From: Sphingopyxis yananensis
GTDB taxonomy: Bacteria > Pseudomonadota > Alphaproteobacteria > Sphingomonadales > Sphingomonadaceae
Reading direction: 5' to 3'
Assembly: GCF_020687785.1 (NCBI RefSeq)
Contig: NZ_JAJEWI010000005.1
Location: forward strand, 310,001 to 374,000
DNA length: 64,000 nucleotides
Each line of letters begins with the position of its first letter. Position 1 is the stretch's first letter. The notes beneath the pieces are model-generated. The model saw only the letters and a list, made by a program, of their open reading frames with translations, searched no databases and had not been told where the DNA came from. Made by a program: the position numbers and the translations under genes. Below are positions 35,487-44,200 of this stretch, piece after piece.

Positions 35487-35816
35487 ACTTTCTTTTTTAT
35501 GGTCGCGCGCTTTTTGACAAGCAAAAAGGCAGAGATCAACGGTCGCGATTGGCGATAGCTTTGCAACAGGCAGATCAGAAGATATGTCAGGATCGCCAAA
35601 TTTGGTAAGCATAAGAAAAATATTCGGATTGTGATGTGGATTACAGGAAAAACCACAAGATTTGCGGAAATGTGCAGACAGCTTCTGGGAATTTTGCCAT
35701 GAACATGGCTGGATATTGACCGATTTATCACGAGTGGTCAGGGGCGGTTAGGGGCTTGGGCCGCGATATTTGGGATAGAGCGTTGGGCCTGTAGGCCTGT
35801 AGGGGGGATCCGTATC
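35487..35816. promoter_or_regulatory. Divergent control region upstream of the multihaem operon
   Basis: A 330-bp gap between the TPR gene and the first cytochrome gene, more AT-rich than the genes on either side. It contains a tandem repeat GCCTGTAG GCCTGTAG near 35790-35806 close to the cytochrome start. No FNR/FixK box with the correct spacing was found. Promoters for both directions must be here but I cannot fix their positions. Confidence 0.45.
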
Positions 35817-37256
35817 ATGAAAATGGCCATGGGCCAGTGGCGCAATGCAGGCGGTCAAAAGCTTATAGGCTTTTTGACGGTTGCGATGTTGAGCCTGATT
35901 GGGTTCGGATTTTTCTGGGCGGCCCCCGCGCGATCGGCAAGTGAAAATCAAGGGTCTTATACGGGGGTTGCATCTTGCGCGGGGTCAACCTGTCACAGCC
36001 GCATGGACGGCGATGGCAATGTGGTGCGCCAAGATGAGCTGAAAATTTGGCAAGAGCCCAGTTCGCCCAGCGGCGCGCACAGCCGCGCTTGGGCGGTGCT
36101 GAACAATAATCGCAGCCGCTTTATTGCCCGCAATTTGGGGCTGGCCGATGCGGCCTCTGCGCCGATGTGTTTGGGCTGCCATGTCACCAATGGGGCCAGC
36201 GCCAATGGCGCGGTGCGCTTGGATGATGGTGTGGGATGCGAAAGCTGCCATGGTCCGGCAGGCGGCTGGATTGCCAGCCATTATGCAGGCGTGTTGAACG
36301 CGCCGAGCGTGGGCGCGGAAATGCGCGCCAAGCATATGGCCAATTTGCAAGCGGGCCTGCGGAAATTGGAAGACCCTGTGGTGCGCGCGGGCGTGTGTGC
36401 CGATTGCCATTTTGGTTCGGCCAAGGATGGGCAATTTGTGAACCATCGCATGATGGCGGCGGGTCACCCGCGTATTGGCTTTGAGCTGGATTTGTTCAGC
36501 CAATTGCAGGCGCATCACCAAGAAGATGCGGATTATGGCTGGCGCAAATTTGGCGCAGCGGGCGCGCGCACGGACCATGTGCAAATGTGGGCGGTTGGCC
36601 AAGCGACGGTGCTGGAGCGCAGCCTAGATTTGTTCCGGTCCAAGCGCGGGCAGGACGGTATGTTCCCCGAATTTTATTTTCTGGATTGCCACAGCTGCCA
36701 CCGCCGCATTTTTGACCAAGCGCAGCCGGTGCGGACGGGCGTGGACAATGTGGGGCGCAATTTGCCCGAAGGCTATGCGCCCTATAATGATGAAAATCTG
36801 ATTATGTTGGCCGCGGCTGCGCGTTTGGCGTCGCCGGCGCTGGCCAGCGAATTGGCGGCGCGCACGGCAGAGTTTCACCGCGCGATGGCGGTGGACCGTG
36901 CGGCGGCCAATCAAGCGGCGCTGGCATTGGGGCAGACGGTGGCGAAATTAAAAGCCGCCTTTGCAGCGAAAAGCTTTTCCAGCACCGATGCCTTTGTGTT
37001 GGTGGATGCCATTGCCAGCAGGGCGATGACGGCGCGCTTTACCGATTATGCCGGATCGCAGCAGGCTGTGATGGGCGTGGATACCTTGCTGAGCAGTATG
37101 GTGAGTTCGGGCCAGATTACCATTGGCGCAGCGGCAGGGATACGCGCCGATATTGACCGCGCTTATGGCGCGGTGAAAGAGCCCAACAGTTATAAACCCG
37201 CCGAGTTTCAGACGGTATTTGAGCGGGCGGTGCGCGCCATTGCGGCCTTAAAGTAG
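35817..37256 (+). CDS. Pentaheme c-type cytochrome (cytochrome c554-like)
   Basis: An exported haem protein of 479 residues. The signal peptide ends near residue 41 (WAAPARSA). Five haem-attachment sites are visible: CAGSTCH (C54-H60, a CX4CH site), CLGCH (118-122), CESCHG (141-145), CADCH (194-198) and CHSCH (291-295). Distal or bridging histidines occur in AHSRAW, ASHYAG and AGHP. The N-terminal half resembles the cytochrome c554 / multihaem cytochrome family; the last 170 residues are helical and haem-free. It is the first gene of a four-gene operon, 11 bp before the next start. Probably a periplasmic electron carrier or the reductase-side module. Confidence 0.88.
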   Translation: MKMAMGQWRNAGGQKLIGFLTVAMLSLIGFGFFWAAPARSASENQGSYTGVASCAGSTCHSRMDGDGNVVRQDELKIWQEPSSPSGAHSRAWAVLNNNRSRFIARNLGLADAASAPMCLGCHVTNGASANGAVRLDDGVGCESCHGPAGGWIASHYAGVLNAPSVGAEMRAKHMANLQAGLRKLEDPVVRAGVCADCHFGSAKDGQFVNHRMMAAGHPRIGFELDLFSQLQAHHQEDADYGWRKFGAAGARTDHVQMWAVGQATVLERSLDLFRSKRGQDGMFPEFYFLDCHSCHRRIFDQAQPVRTGVDNVGRNLPEGYAPYNDENLIMLAAAARLASPALASELAARTAEFHRAMAVDRAAANQAALALGQTVAKLKAAFAAKSFSSTDAFVLVDAIASRAMTARFTDYAGSQQAVMGVDTLLSSMVSSGQITIGAAAGIRADIDRAYGAVKEPNSYKPAEFQTVFERAVRAIAALK

Positions 37257-37267
37257 GAATGCGAGTG

Positions 37268-39280
37268 ATGCGCACGACATATCGACCTTCGACCGTTCGA
37301 CCTTCGACCGTTCGATCTTCGGCCTTTCGGTGTTCGGTCTTTCGGTCGGCGGCGGGGGCGGTGATTGCGTCTTTGATATTGGCGTCGTGCGGGGGCGGTG
37401 ATGGCGACGGCACATCGACCGCGCCGCCCATAACTCCGCCGATTACGCCGACCACACCTGTCTATACGCCGCCCGCCGCCGAAGCGCTGAGTAGCGCGGA
37501 TGTGGAAAAGATTTTGGCAGGGGCCATATCGGAAGCCAATGCCCGCAATCTGCCGAGCGTCATTGCGGTGACCGACCGTGTCGGCAATGTGTTGGCGGTG
37601 TTCCGGATGACGGGCGCCCGCGCCGATGCCACCGCGTCGCCCGCGCCCAATGGCCAGAATATGGACGTGCAAAATGTCAGCTTTCCCGCCGAAGCGGGGG
37701 CGATTGCGAAGGCGATTACGGGGGCTTATTTGTCGAGCAGCGGCAATGCCTTTTCCACCCGCACGGCCAGCATGATTGTGCAGGAACATTTTCCGCCTGC
37801 GCCGACGACGGCGGGCTTGGAAAGCGGGCCGTTGTTTGGCGTGCAGTTCAGCCAATTGCCGTGCAGCGATTTGAACACAAGATTTGGGGCCATAGGCAGC
37901 GCGGCTTTGGTGGGACCGAAGCGTTCGCCGCTGGGCCTGTCGGCGGATGCAGGCGGTTTTCCGCTGTATAAAAATGGCGTGGTTGTCGGCGGCATTGGCG
38001 TGATGGCGGACGGCGATTATGGCAGCGATGCCAATGTTTTGGACGTGGACAGCGACGATGAGGAATTTATCGCGCTGGCCGCGACGCGCGGGTTTGAAGC
38101 GCCCACCGCGGTGCAGGCCGACCGTATTGCGATTGACGGCACCACGCTGCGCTATTCCGACGCTAGCTTTGCGGGTGTGCGGACCAATGGCGGTAATTTT
38201 GCCAGCCTTAACGGCGTGGTCGGCAATTTGGTGGTGGTCACCGGCTATAGCAATGGCGCGATTATGGGCGGCGCGATTTATGGCAGCGAAGCGTCGGGCG
38301 TGCGAGCCGCGACCAGCAGCGAATTTGGGATCAGCGGCGCTTATGTGCTGAGCAATGGGGCGGGCGCGAACCGTTTTCCGATGCGTGCGGGCACGGACGG
38401 AGCTAGCGTTCCGACACCGCTGAGCATGGCGGAAGTGCAAGCGGTGTTGGAAGAAGCCTATGGCGTGATGAGCCGTGCGCGGGCGCAAATTCGCCGCCCG
38501 CTGGATAGCCGCGCCGAGGTGACGATTAGCGTGGTCGACAGCCATGGCAGCGTGCTGGGACTGGTGCGGTCCCCCGATGCGCCTTTGTTTGGCGCGGATG
38601 TTAGCTTGCAAAAGGCGCGGACGGCGGCGCTGATGTCCAGTGTGCGCGCGGGCAATGATTTGTTGGGCGACCCGAGCGCCGATGTGCGGGCCTTTGTCGG
38701 GGCGACGCGGACCTTCTTGAACGATATGTCGGCGCTGGGCGGCGGCACGGCCTTTACGGCGCGGGCGATTGGCAATTTGGCGCGGCCTTATTTTCCGGAC
38801 GGCGAAGTGGGCCGCCCGCACGGGCCTTTGTCGCGGCCTATTGGGCAATTTAACCCCTTTTCCACCGGTTTGCAGTCGGCCTTGATTATCGGCAATTTGG
38901 CGCAGCATGTGGCGTTTGTGACGGGCGCGGGGCCTGATACGCCCGCGCGCTGCACGGCCTTGCCGGATGTCGCGGTGGGGCAAAATCCGCTGCAAAATGG
39001 CTTGCAAATCTTTCCGGGGAGCGTGCCGCTGTATCGGGGGAATATCTTGGTTGGGGCCATTGGCGTGTCGGGTGACGGCATTGATCAGGATGATATGATC
39101 AGCTTTTTGGGCGCGCATAATGGCGGGGCCAAGGTGGGCGGTATTGGCAATGCCAGCACGAATAAGCGGTCTGACAATATACTGGTTCAGGTCGGGGCGG
39201 GTGTGCGGCTGCGCTATGCGGTGTGTCCGTTTAACCCCTTTGTTGGGTCGTCCCAGCAAAATGTCTGTCAGGGGCTGTAG
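37268..39280 (+). CDS. Lipoprotein with two GlcG/HbpS-like (DUF336) domains
   Basis: A 670-residue lipoprotein. The lipobox LASC places the lipidated cysteine at residue 41, after an odd n-region made of pentapeptide-like repeats (RPSTV RPSTV RSSAF RCSVF). Pro/Thr-rich linker, then two copies of a GlcG/HbpS-type domain: one from about residue 70 (LSSADVEKILAGAISEANAR, VIAVTDRVGNVLAVFRM, GFPLYKNGVVVGGIGVMADG) and one from about 390 (MAEVQAVLEEAYGVMSRARA, ISVVDSHGSVLGLVRSPDAP, SVPLYRGNILVGAIGVSGDG). HbpS proteins bind haem or iron and sense redox state. ATG 37268 has AGGA nine bases upstream; ATG 37259 is too close. Location is probably an outer-membrane leaflet. Confidence 0.82.
   Translation: MRTTYRPSTVRPSTVRSSAFRCSVFRSAAGAVIASLILASCGGGDGDGTSTAPPITPPITPTTPVYTPPAAEALSSADVEKILAGAISEANARNLPSVIAVTDRVGNVLAVFRMTGARADATASPAPNGQNMDVQNVSFPAEAGAIAKAITGAYLSSSGNAFSTRTASMIVQEHFPPAPTTAGLESGPLFGVQFSQLPCSDLNTRFGAIGSAALVGPKRSPLGLSADAGGFPLYKNGVVVGGIGVMADGDYGSDANVLDVDSDDEEFIALAATRGFEAPTAVQADRIAIDGTTLRYSDASFAGVRTNGGNFASLNGVVGNLVVVTGYSNGAIMGGAIYGSEASGVRAATSSEFGISGAYVLSNGAGANRFPMRAGTDGASVPTPLSMAEVQAVLEEAYGVMSRARAQIRRPLDSRAEVTISVVDSHGSVLGLVRSPDAPLFGADVSLQKARTAALMSSVRAGNDLLGDPSADVRAFVGATRTFLNDMSALGGGTAFTARAIGNLARPYFPDGEVGRPHGPLSRPIGQFNPFSTGLQSALIIGNLAQHVAFVTGAGPDTPARCTALPDVAVGQNPLQNGLQIFPGSVPLYRGNILVGAIGVSGDGIDQDDMISFLGAHNGGAKVGGIGNASTNKRSDNILVQVGAGVRLRYAVCPFNPFVGSSQQNVCQGL
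37282..37341 (+). repeat. 15-bp tandem repeat in the signal-peptide region
   Basis: Four consecutive 15-bp units at 37282, 37297, 37312 and 37327: the first two are identical (TCGACCTTCGACCGT), the third and fourth progressively diverged. The unit keeps the reading frame and encodes the repeated RPSTV-like peptide of the lipoprotein's n-region. Confidence 0.9.
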
Positions 39281-39283
39281 GGC

Positions 39284-41281
39284 ATGAGCATGGGGGGTAT
39301 CAGTCTGTTACCGATCATTGCCAGCCTTGCAGCGCAATCTGGGGTTGCTGCGCCAGAGCCAGTTGATCTGGATGAGGCGGCGGTGCAGGCGGACGGTAGC
39401 CCTGTGCCGCCGGATGTGTTGCCCGATGGGATAGTGATTCCGCCGATTGGCCAGCCGGAAGGCAAATGGGCGCGGCATGATGATGTGTTGGATAAGCTGA
39501 CCCCGCCCCCGCCGCCGGAAAATTGGCGCGACAATATCACCGATCCCTATTTGATCGAGATTTTGGAGGGGCGTCGTCGGCCCGGATTTGTGCCGCTGCG
39601 CCCCGAAGCCTTGACACAGGATAATATCGGCGCGCTGCGTCCGCCGCCGCCAGAGCATTTTGCTGGCATTGAAGATCAATTGCCGGTGCCGGATCGCTGG
39701 CGCTTGATTGAGACGCTGGGCGTGGTGAAGGAGCGCTGGTTCGACCCCTATCACCAAAATACGTTGAAGGGCGACCGGCCGATCAACCGCGACAAGGTGA
39801 AATGGCTGCCGATCAAGGGGGATGATTGGTTTTTCGTCGCCAATTTGGTGTCGGACAGCGTGGTGGAACCGCGCACTTTCCCGATTCCGGTGGGCATACA
39901 AACCAGCGAGCGGCCTGGCAGCAACGATGTCTTTGGGCGCAATAGCAGTTTATTATTGTCGCAAAGCCTGATTGCGGGATTTGCCCTGATTAAAGGCAGC
40001 ACAGCCTTTAAACCGCCCGATATCGAATATCGACTGACGCTGGCGTATAATGTGAATTATGTCGATGTGGCGGAGCGGCGGGTGTTGGATGTGCGGCCCA
40101 GCCGCCCCAGCCGCCGCACCGACGCCTTTTTGGGCGTTCAGGAAGCCTTTATCGACAAGCATTTGGGCAATACGTCGGACCGATATGATTTTTATTCGGT
40201 GCGTTTGGGTATTCAGCCGTTCCAAAGTGATTTTCGCGGATTTTTGTTTAACGACAGCCAATTGGGCCTGCGCTTGTTTGGCAATCGCGACAATAACCGT
40301 GTGCAATATAATTTGGCGGCTTTTTGGCGGTTGGAGAAAGACACCAACAGCGGGCTGAATGATATTACCCAGACGCCGCGCAAGGATTTTATCTTTACCG
40401 GCAATATTTATCGGCAGGATTTCCCCTTTGTCGGGATGACCAGTCAGGTCAGCGTGACCTATAATATGAACCGCGAGAAGAATGACGTGCAGATTGACCA
40501 TAATGGTTTTCCTGTGCGCCCCGCGGTGATTGGCGATTTGCGCGGGCGGGAATATGATGTGGTCTATCTGGGCTATAGCGCGGATGGGCGGATTGGGCGG
40601 ATCAACCTGACGGCCAGTTTTTATGCGGCGCTGGGCGAAAATCGGAACAATTTCTTTACCAGCAAGCCCGCCCAAATTCGCGCGGGCTTTGCGGCGGCCG
40701 AAGCCAGCTATGATGTGGATTGGATGCGGTTTCGCTTGTCCGGCATGTACGCCAGCGGTGACCGCGACCCCTATGATGATCGCGAAAATGGCTTTGACGC
40801 GATTTTTGAAAACCCGATCTTTGGCGGGGCGGATACCAGTTACTGGATACGGCAGACCATACCCTTTGCGGGCGGTGGGCGCGTGATTAGCTTGAGCGGG
40901 CGCAATGGTCTGCTCAATTCGCTGCGCTCGTCCAAAGAAGAAGGGCAGAGCAATTTTAACAATCCCGGTACGATCTTTGCCGGATTGGGCGGGGATTTCG
41001 ACCTGACGCCGCAATTCCGCCTGAGCACCAATTTTAACCATTTATGGTTTGATAGCACGTCGGCGCTGAAGGTGCTGCGGATGCAAGGGCATATTCCCAC
41101 CGATATTGGATATGATCTGTCTGTGGCCACCATCTGGCGGCCCAAGGCGACGCAAAATTTGGTGGGCCGTTTGAGCGGGGCGGTCTTGCTGCCCGGCGAT
41201 GGGTTTAAAGCTTTGTTTGAGAATGAGCAGCGGCGTCCGGCCTATGTGTCCATTCTTGCCAATGTGATTTTGAGTTATTGA
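39284..41281 (+). CDS. Outer-membrane beta-barrel protein of the multihaem operon
   Basis: A 665-residue exported protein with a short signal peptide (SLLPIIASLAAQSGVAA), a proline-rich N-terminal part (PPPPPENW, RPPPPEHF) and then about 480 residues of alternating hydrophobic and polar residues with many aromatic girdle residues, such as EYRLTLAYNVNYVDVAE, YDFYSVRLGIQPF, DVVYLGYSADGRIGRINLTA and FRLSTNFNHLWF. It ends in ILSY, a typical aromatic barrel terminus. No haem motif and no CXXC. The start is 3 bp after the lipoprotein stop, and the stop overlaps the start of the decaheme gene. Gene order suggests it is the barrel through which a cytochrome crosses the outer membrane, comparable in role to MtrB, though I see no direct MtrB similarity. 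Confidence 0.75.
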   Translation: MSMGGISLLPIIASLAAQSGVAAPEPVDLDEAAVQADGSPVPPDVLPDGIVIPPIGQPEGKWARHDDVLDKLTPPPPPENWRDNITDPYLIEILEGRRRPGFVPLRPEALTQDNIGALRPPPPEHFAGIEDQLPVPDRWRLIETLGVVKERWFDPYHQNTLKGDRPINRDKVKWLPIKGDDWFFVANLVSDSVVEPRTFPIPVGIQTSERPGSNDVFGRNSSLLLSQSLIAGFALIKGSTAFKPPDIEYRLTLAYNVNYVDVAERRVLDVRPSRPSRRTDAFLGVQEAFIDKHLGNTSDRYDFYSVRLGIQPFQSDFRGFLFNDSQLGLRLFGNRDNNRVQYNLAAFWRLEKDTNSGLNDITQTPRKDFIFTGNIYRQDFPFVGMTSQVSVTYNMNREKNDVQIDHNGFPVRPAVIGDLRGREYDVVYLGYSADGRIGRINLTASFYAALGENRNNFFTSKPAQIRAGFAAAEASYDVDWMRFRLSGMYASGDRDPYDDRENGFDAIFENPIFGGADTSYWIRQTIPFAGGGRVISLSGRNGLLNSLRSSKEEGQSNFNNPGTIFAGLGGDFDLTPQFRLSTNFNHLWFDSTSALKVLRMQGHIPTDIGYDLSVATIWRPKATQNLVGRLSGAVLLPGDGFKALFENEQRRPAYVSILANVILSY

Positions 41282-44200
41282 TGATGCACAGGCTGATTTC
41301 CCTTTTCCTGTTGGCGATAATGGCGGCGTTTTTCCATGCGCCCATGGCCATGGCGGCTGGCGGGGAAAAGCCGGTGAAGGTGGTGTATCGCTTCACGCCG
41401 CCCGCGCCCAAGGAACAGAGTGTGGCGGAGGTCGAACAAAAATCGGCCGGTTGTTATAGCTGCCATGTTAAAACCGATCAGCCGAGCATGCATGTGTCGC
41501 CCGCGGTGCGCCTTGGCTGTGTCGATTGCCATGGCGGGGACAGCGTTTCGCCCGCCGCCTTTGGGAAGCCAGAGCTGGGTTATGAGCATGAGGCCAATGT
41601 GGCCGCGATGAAGGTCGCCCACCCGCAGCCAACCTATCCCGCCGCATGGCATGGGACATCGGCCAACCCCGAGCGCAGCTATACCTTGCTGAACAAGGAA
41701 GCGCCGGAATTTATCCGATTTGTGAACCCCAGCGATTATCGTGTGGCGCGCGAGGCGTGTGGGTCGTGCCATTTGGACACGATTGAGGCGACCGAGCGCA
41801 GCATGATGAGCACATCGGCCATGCTGTGGGGCGGCGCGGCTTATAATAATGGGATTGTGCCATTTAAGGCCTATGTGTTCGGTGAGGCTTATACGCGTGA
41901 CGGCAAGCCAGCCTGTATCTTGTCACCGTCATCGACGCTGGCGCGGGAGGAATATAAAAAGGCCTGTGCGCCTGATTTCCCTTCGTCCAAGATTTTGACC
42001 GATCAGGAACGCAAAAAGGGGGCGTTGGCGCGGCTATATCCGCTGCCGCGCTGGAGTGTGATTCCGCCTGGTGACGTATTCCGTGTGTTTGAACGGGGCG
42101 GGCGCAATATTAACACGCAATTCCCCGAAATTGGCTTGCCCAACCCGACGGGTTCGATTCAGCGGTTGGAAGAGCCGGGTCGGCCCGACTTGAAGCAGAG
42201 CAATCGCGGGGCGGGCACAGGTTTGCGCGTGTCGATTCCGGTGCTGAATATTCACAAGACCCGCCTGAATGACCCGCTGATGTGGTTTATGGGGACGAAT
42301 GACCAGCCTGGTGATTATCGCCATTCCGGTTGTTCGGGGTGCCATGTGGTCTATGCAAATGACCGCGAACCGCGCCACAGCCTGACCTATGCCCAATATG
42401 GGCGGGACGGGGAAACGGCGACGATCGACCCGACGATTGCGGGTAAGATGGCGGATCATGGCGGCAAAGCATCCGGTCATGGCGGCTTGGTGGGGCCAGC
42501 GGGCGTCAATAGGCAGACGCGCAAGGAATCGGGGCATCCGATCAGCCATGCCTTTACGCGCGCCATTCCAACGTCGCAGTGCATGACCTGTCACATGCAT
42601 CAACCGAACATCTTCTTGAACAGCTTCCTTGGCTATACGATGTGGGATTATGAATCGGACGCCTCGCAACTGTGGCCCGGACCGGAAAATAGCGCGCCGC
42701 GCCCTGAGGGGATGTCGGACGCCGATTATGAGCGGATTTATAAGAAACAGCGTTACCCCACCGCCGCCGAAGCCCATGCGGTGCTGGAGCGCAACCCCGA
42801 AGGCGCGGCGACGCGCGGTCTGTGGGGCGATGTGGAATTTTTGCGCAACGTCTATGATGTCAATGCCAGCAACAAAGACACGCAATTTGCCGATTATCAC
42901 GGCCATGGGTGGAATTTCCGTGGGATTTTCAAACGCGACCGCGAAGGAAATTTGCTGACCAAAGATGGCAATATGTCCACCTATGGCAGTGATACCGCCC
43001 ATATTGTGGACCCCAAGGACCCCGAGAAATGGCGCAAAAGCTGTTCGGCCTATACGGACCCGCAAGAGCGCGATTTGTGCCTGTCGACCGCGACGCCGGA
43101 TGGCAAGGAAGGCAAATTTGTGCCGCCCGGCCTGAACCCCGGCAAGACCGTGCATATGATGGATATTCACGCCGAAAAGGGCATGCAATGCGCCGATTGC
43201 CACTTTGCGCAGGACAGCCATGGCAATGGTTATATTCAGGGCGAAGTGGCTAATGCGGTGGAGATTGGCTGTAAGGATTGCCATGGCACCGCCGATGCTT
43301 TCCCCAATTTACTGACCAGCAATGTTGCGGCGCGCCCGCAGGGGACGAATTTGGCGTTGCTGCGCAACCCCGATGGGCGTCGTCGTTTCGAGTTTATCTA
43401 TGATGATAAGGCGCAGGTGACGGGGCTGATTCAGCGCTCGATTGTCGACCCCAAGCTGGAATGGCGCGTCAGCCTTGTGAAATTGGCGGTGACCGAGGGG
43501 CCAGAGTTTAACCCCAAGGCGGCGCGGGCCAAGCTGATGTCCAAGAGCGGCAGTGAGGATGGGCGCTTTGCCTTTGGCCCTGCTGTGGCCAAGGAGGACC
43601 GCGCGCATGGCGAGGATAAGCTGGCTTGCTTTACCTGCCACCTGAGCTGGACGACGAGTTGCGGTGGTTGCCATTTGCCGATTGAGGCGAATTGGAAAAC
43701 GTCCATGCACCATTTTGAGGGCGAAGAGACGCGCAATTTTGCGACCTATAACCCGCAAGTGGCGCGGGATGAGATGTTCCAACTGGGCCGTCACCAATTG
43801 ACCAAGCCCGGCGAAGCGGGCGCAAATGGCGAAGAGCGCGGCATTATCGCGCCCGTGCGTTCGACATCCGCGCTGGTGCTATCGTCCACCAATATTAACC
43901 GCGAACGTATTTATATTCAGCAGCCGCCGATTTCGTCGGCGGGTTATAGCAGCCAAGCCTTCGCGCCGCATTTCCCGCACACTGTCCGCAAGGATGAGAC
44001 GAAGCAGTGCAGCGATTGCCACCTGAGCGCGGCGGATGACAATAATGCCATCATGTCGCAATTGCTGTTGCTGGGGACCAATTTCGTCAACTTTGTCGGA
44101 TTAAATGTCTGGTCGGGTCACGATGGTGGTTTTCAGGCGACGCGTGTGACCGAATGGGATGAGCCGCAGGCGGTGATTGGCAGCTATTTGCACCGCTATT

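Noticed and set aside
35725..35745. FNR/FixK-like sequence TTGACCGATTTATCA before the multihaem operon.
   Set aside because: The half-sites are two bases too far apart for a TTGA-N6-TCAA box, so oxygen control cannot be claimed from it.
37208..39259. Long 683-codon open frame on the minus strand opposite the GlcG-type lipoprotein gene.
   Set aside because: It is rich in His, Arg, Ala and Ile and matches the antisense shadow of a GC-rich gene; the plus-strand frame has clear domains and operon spacing.
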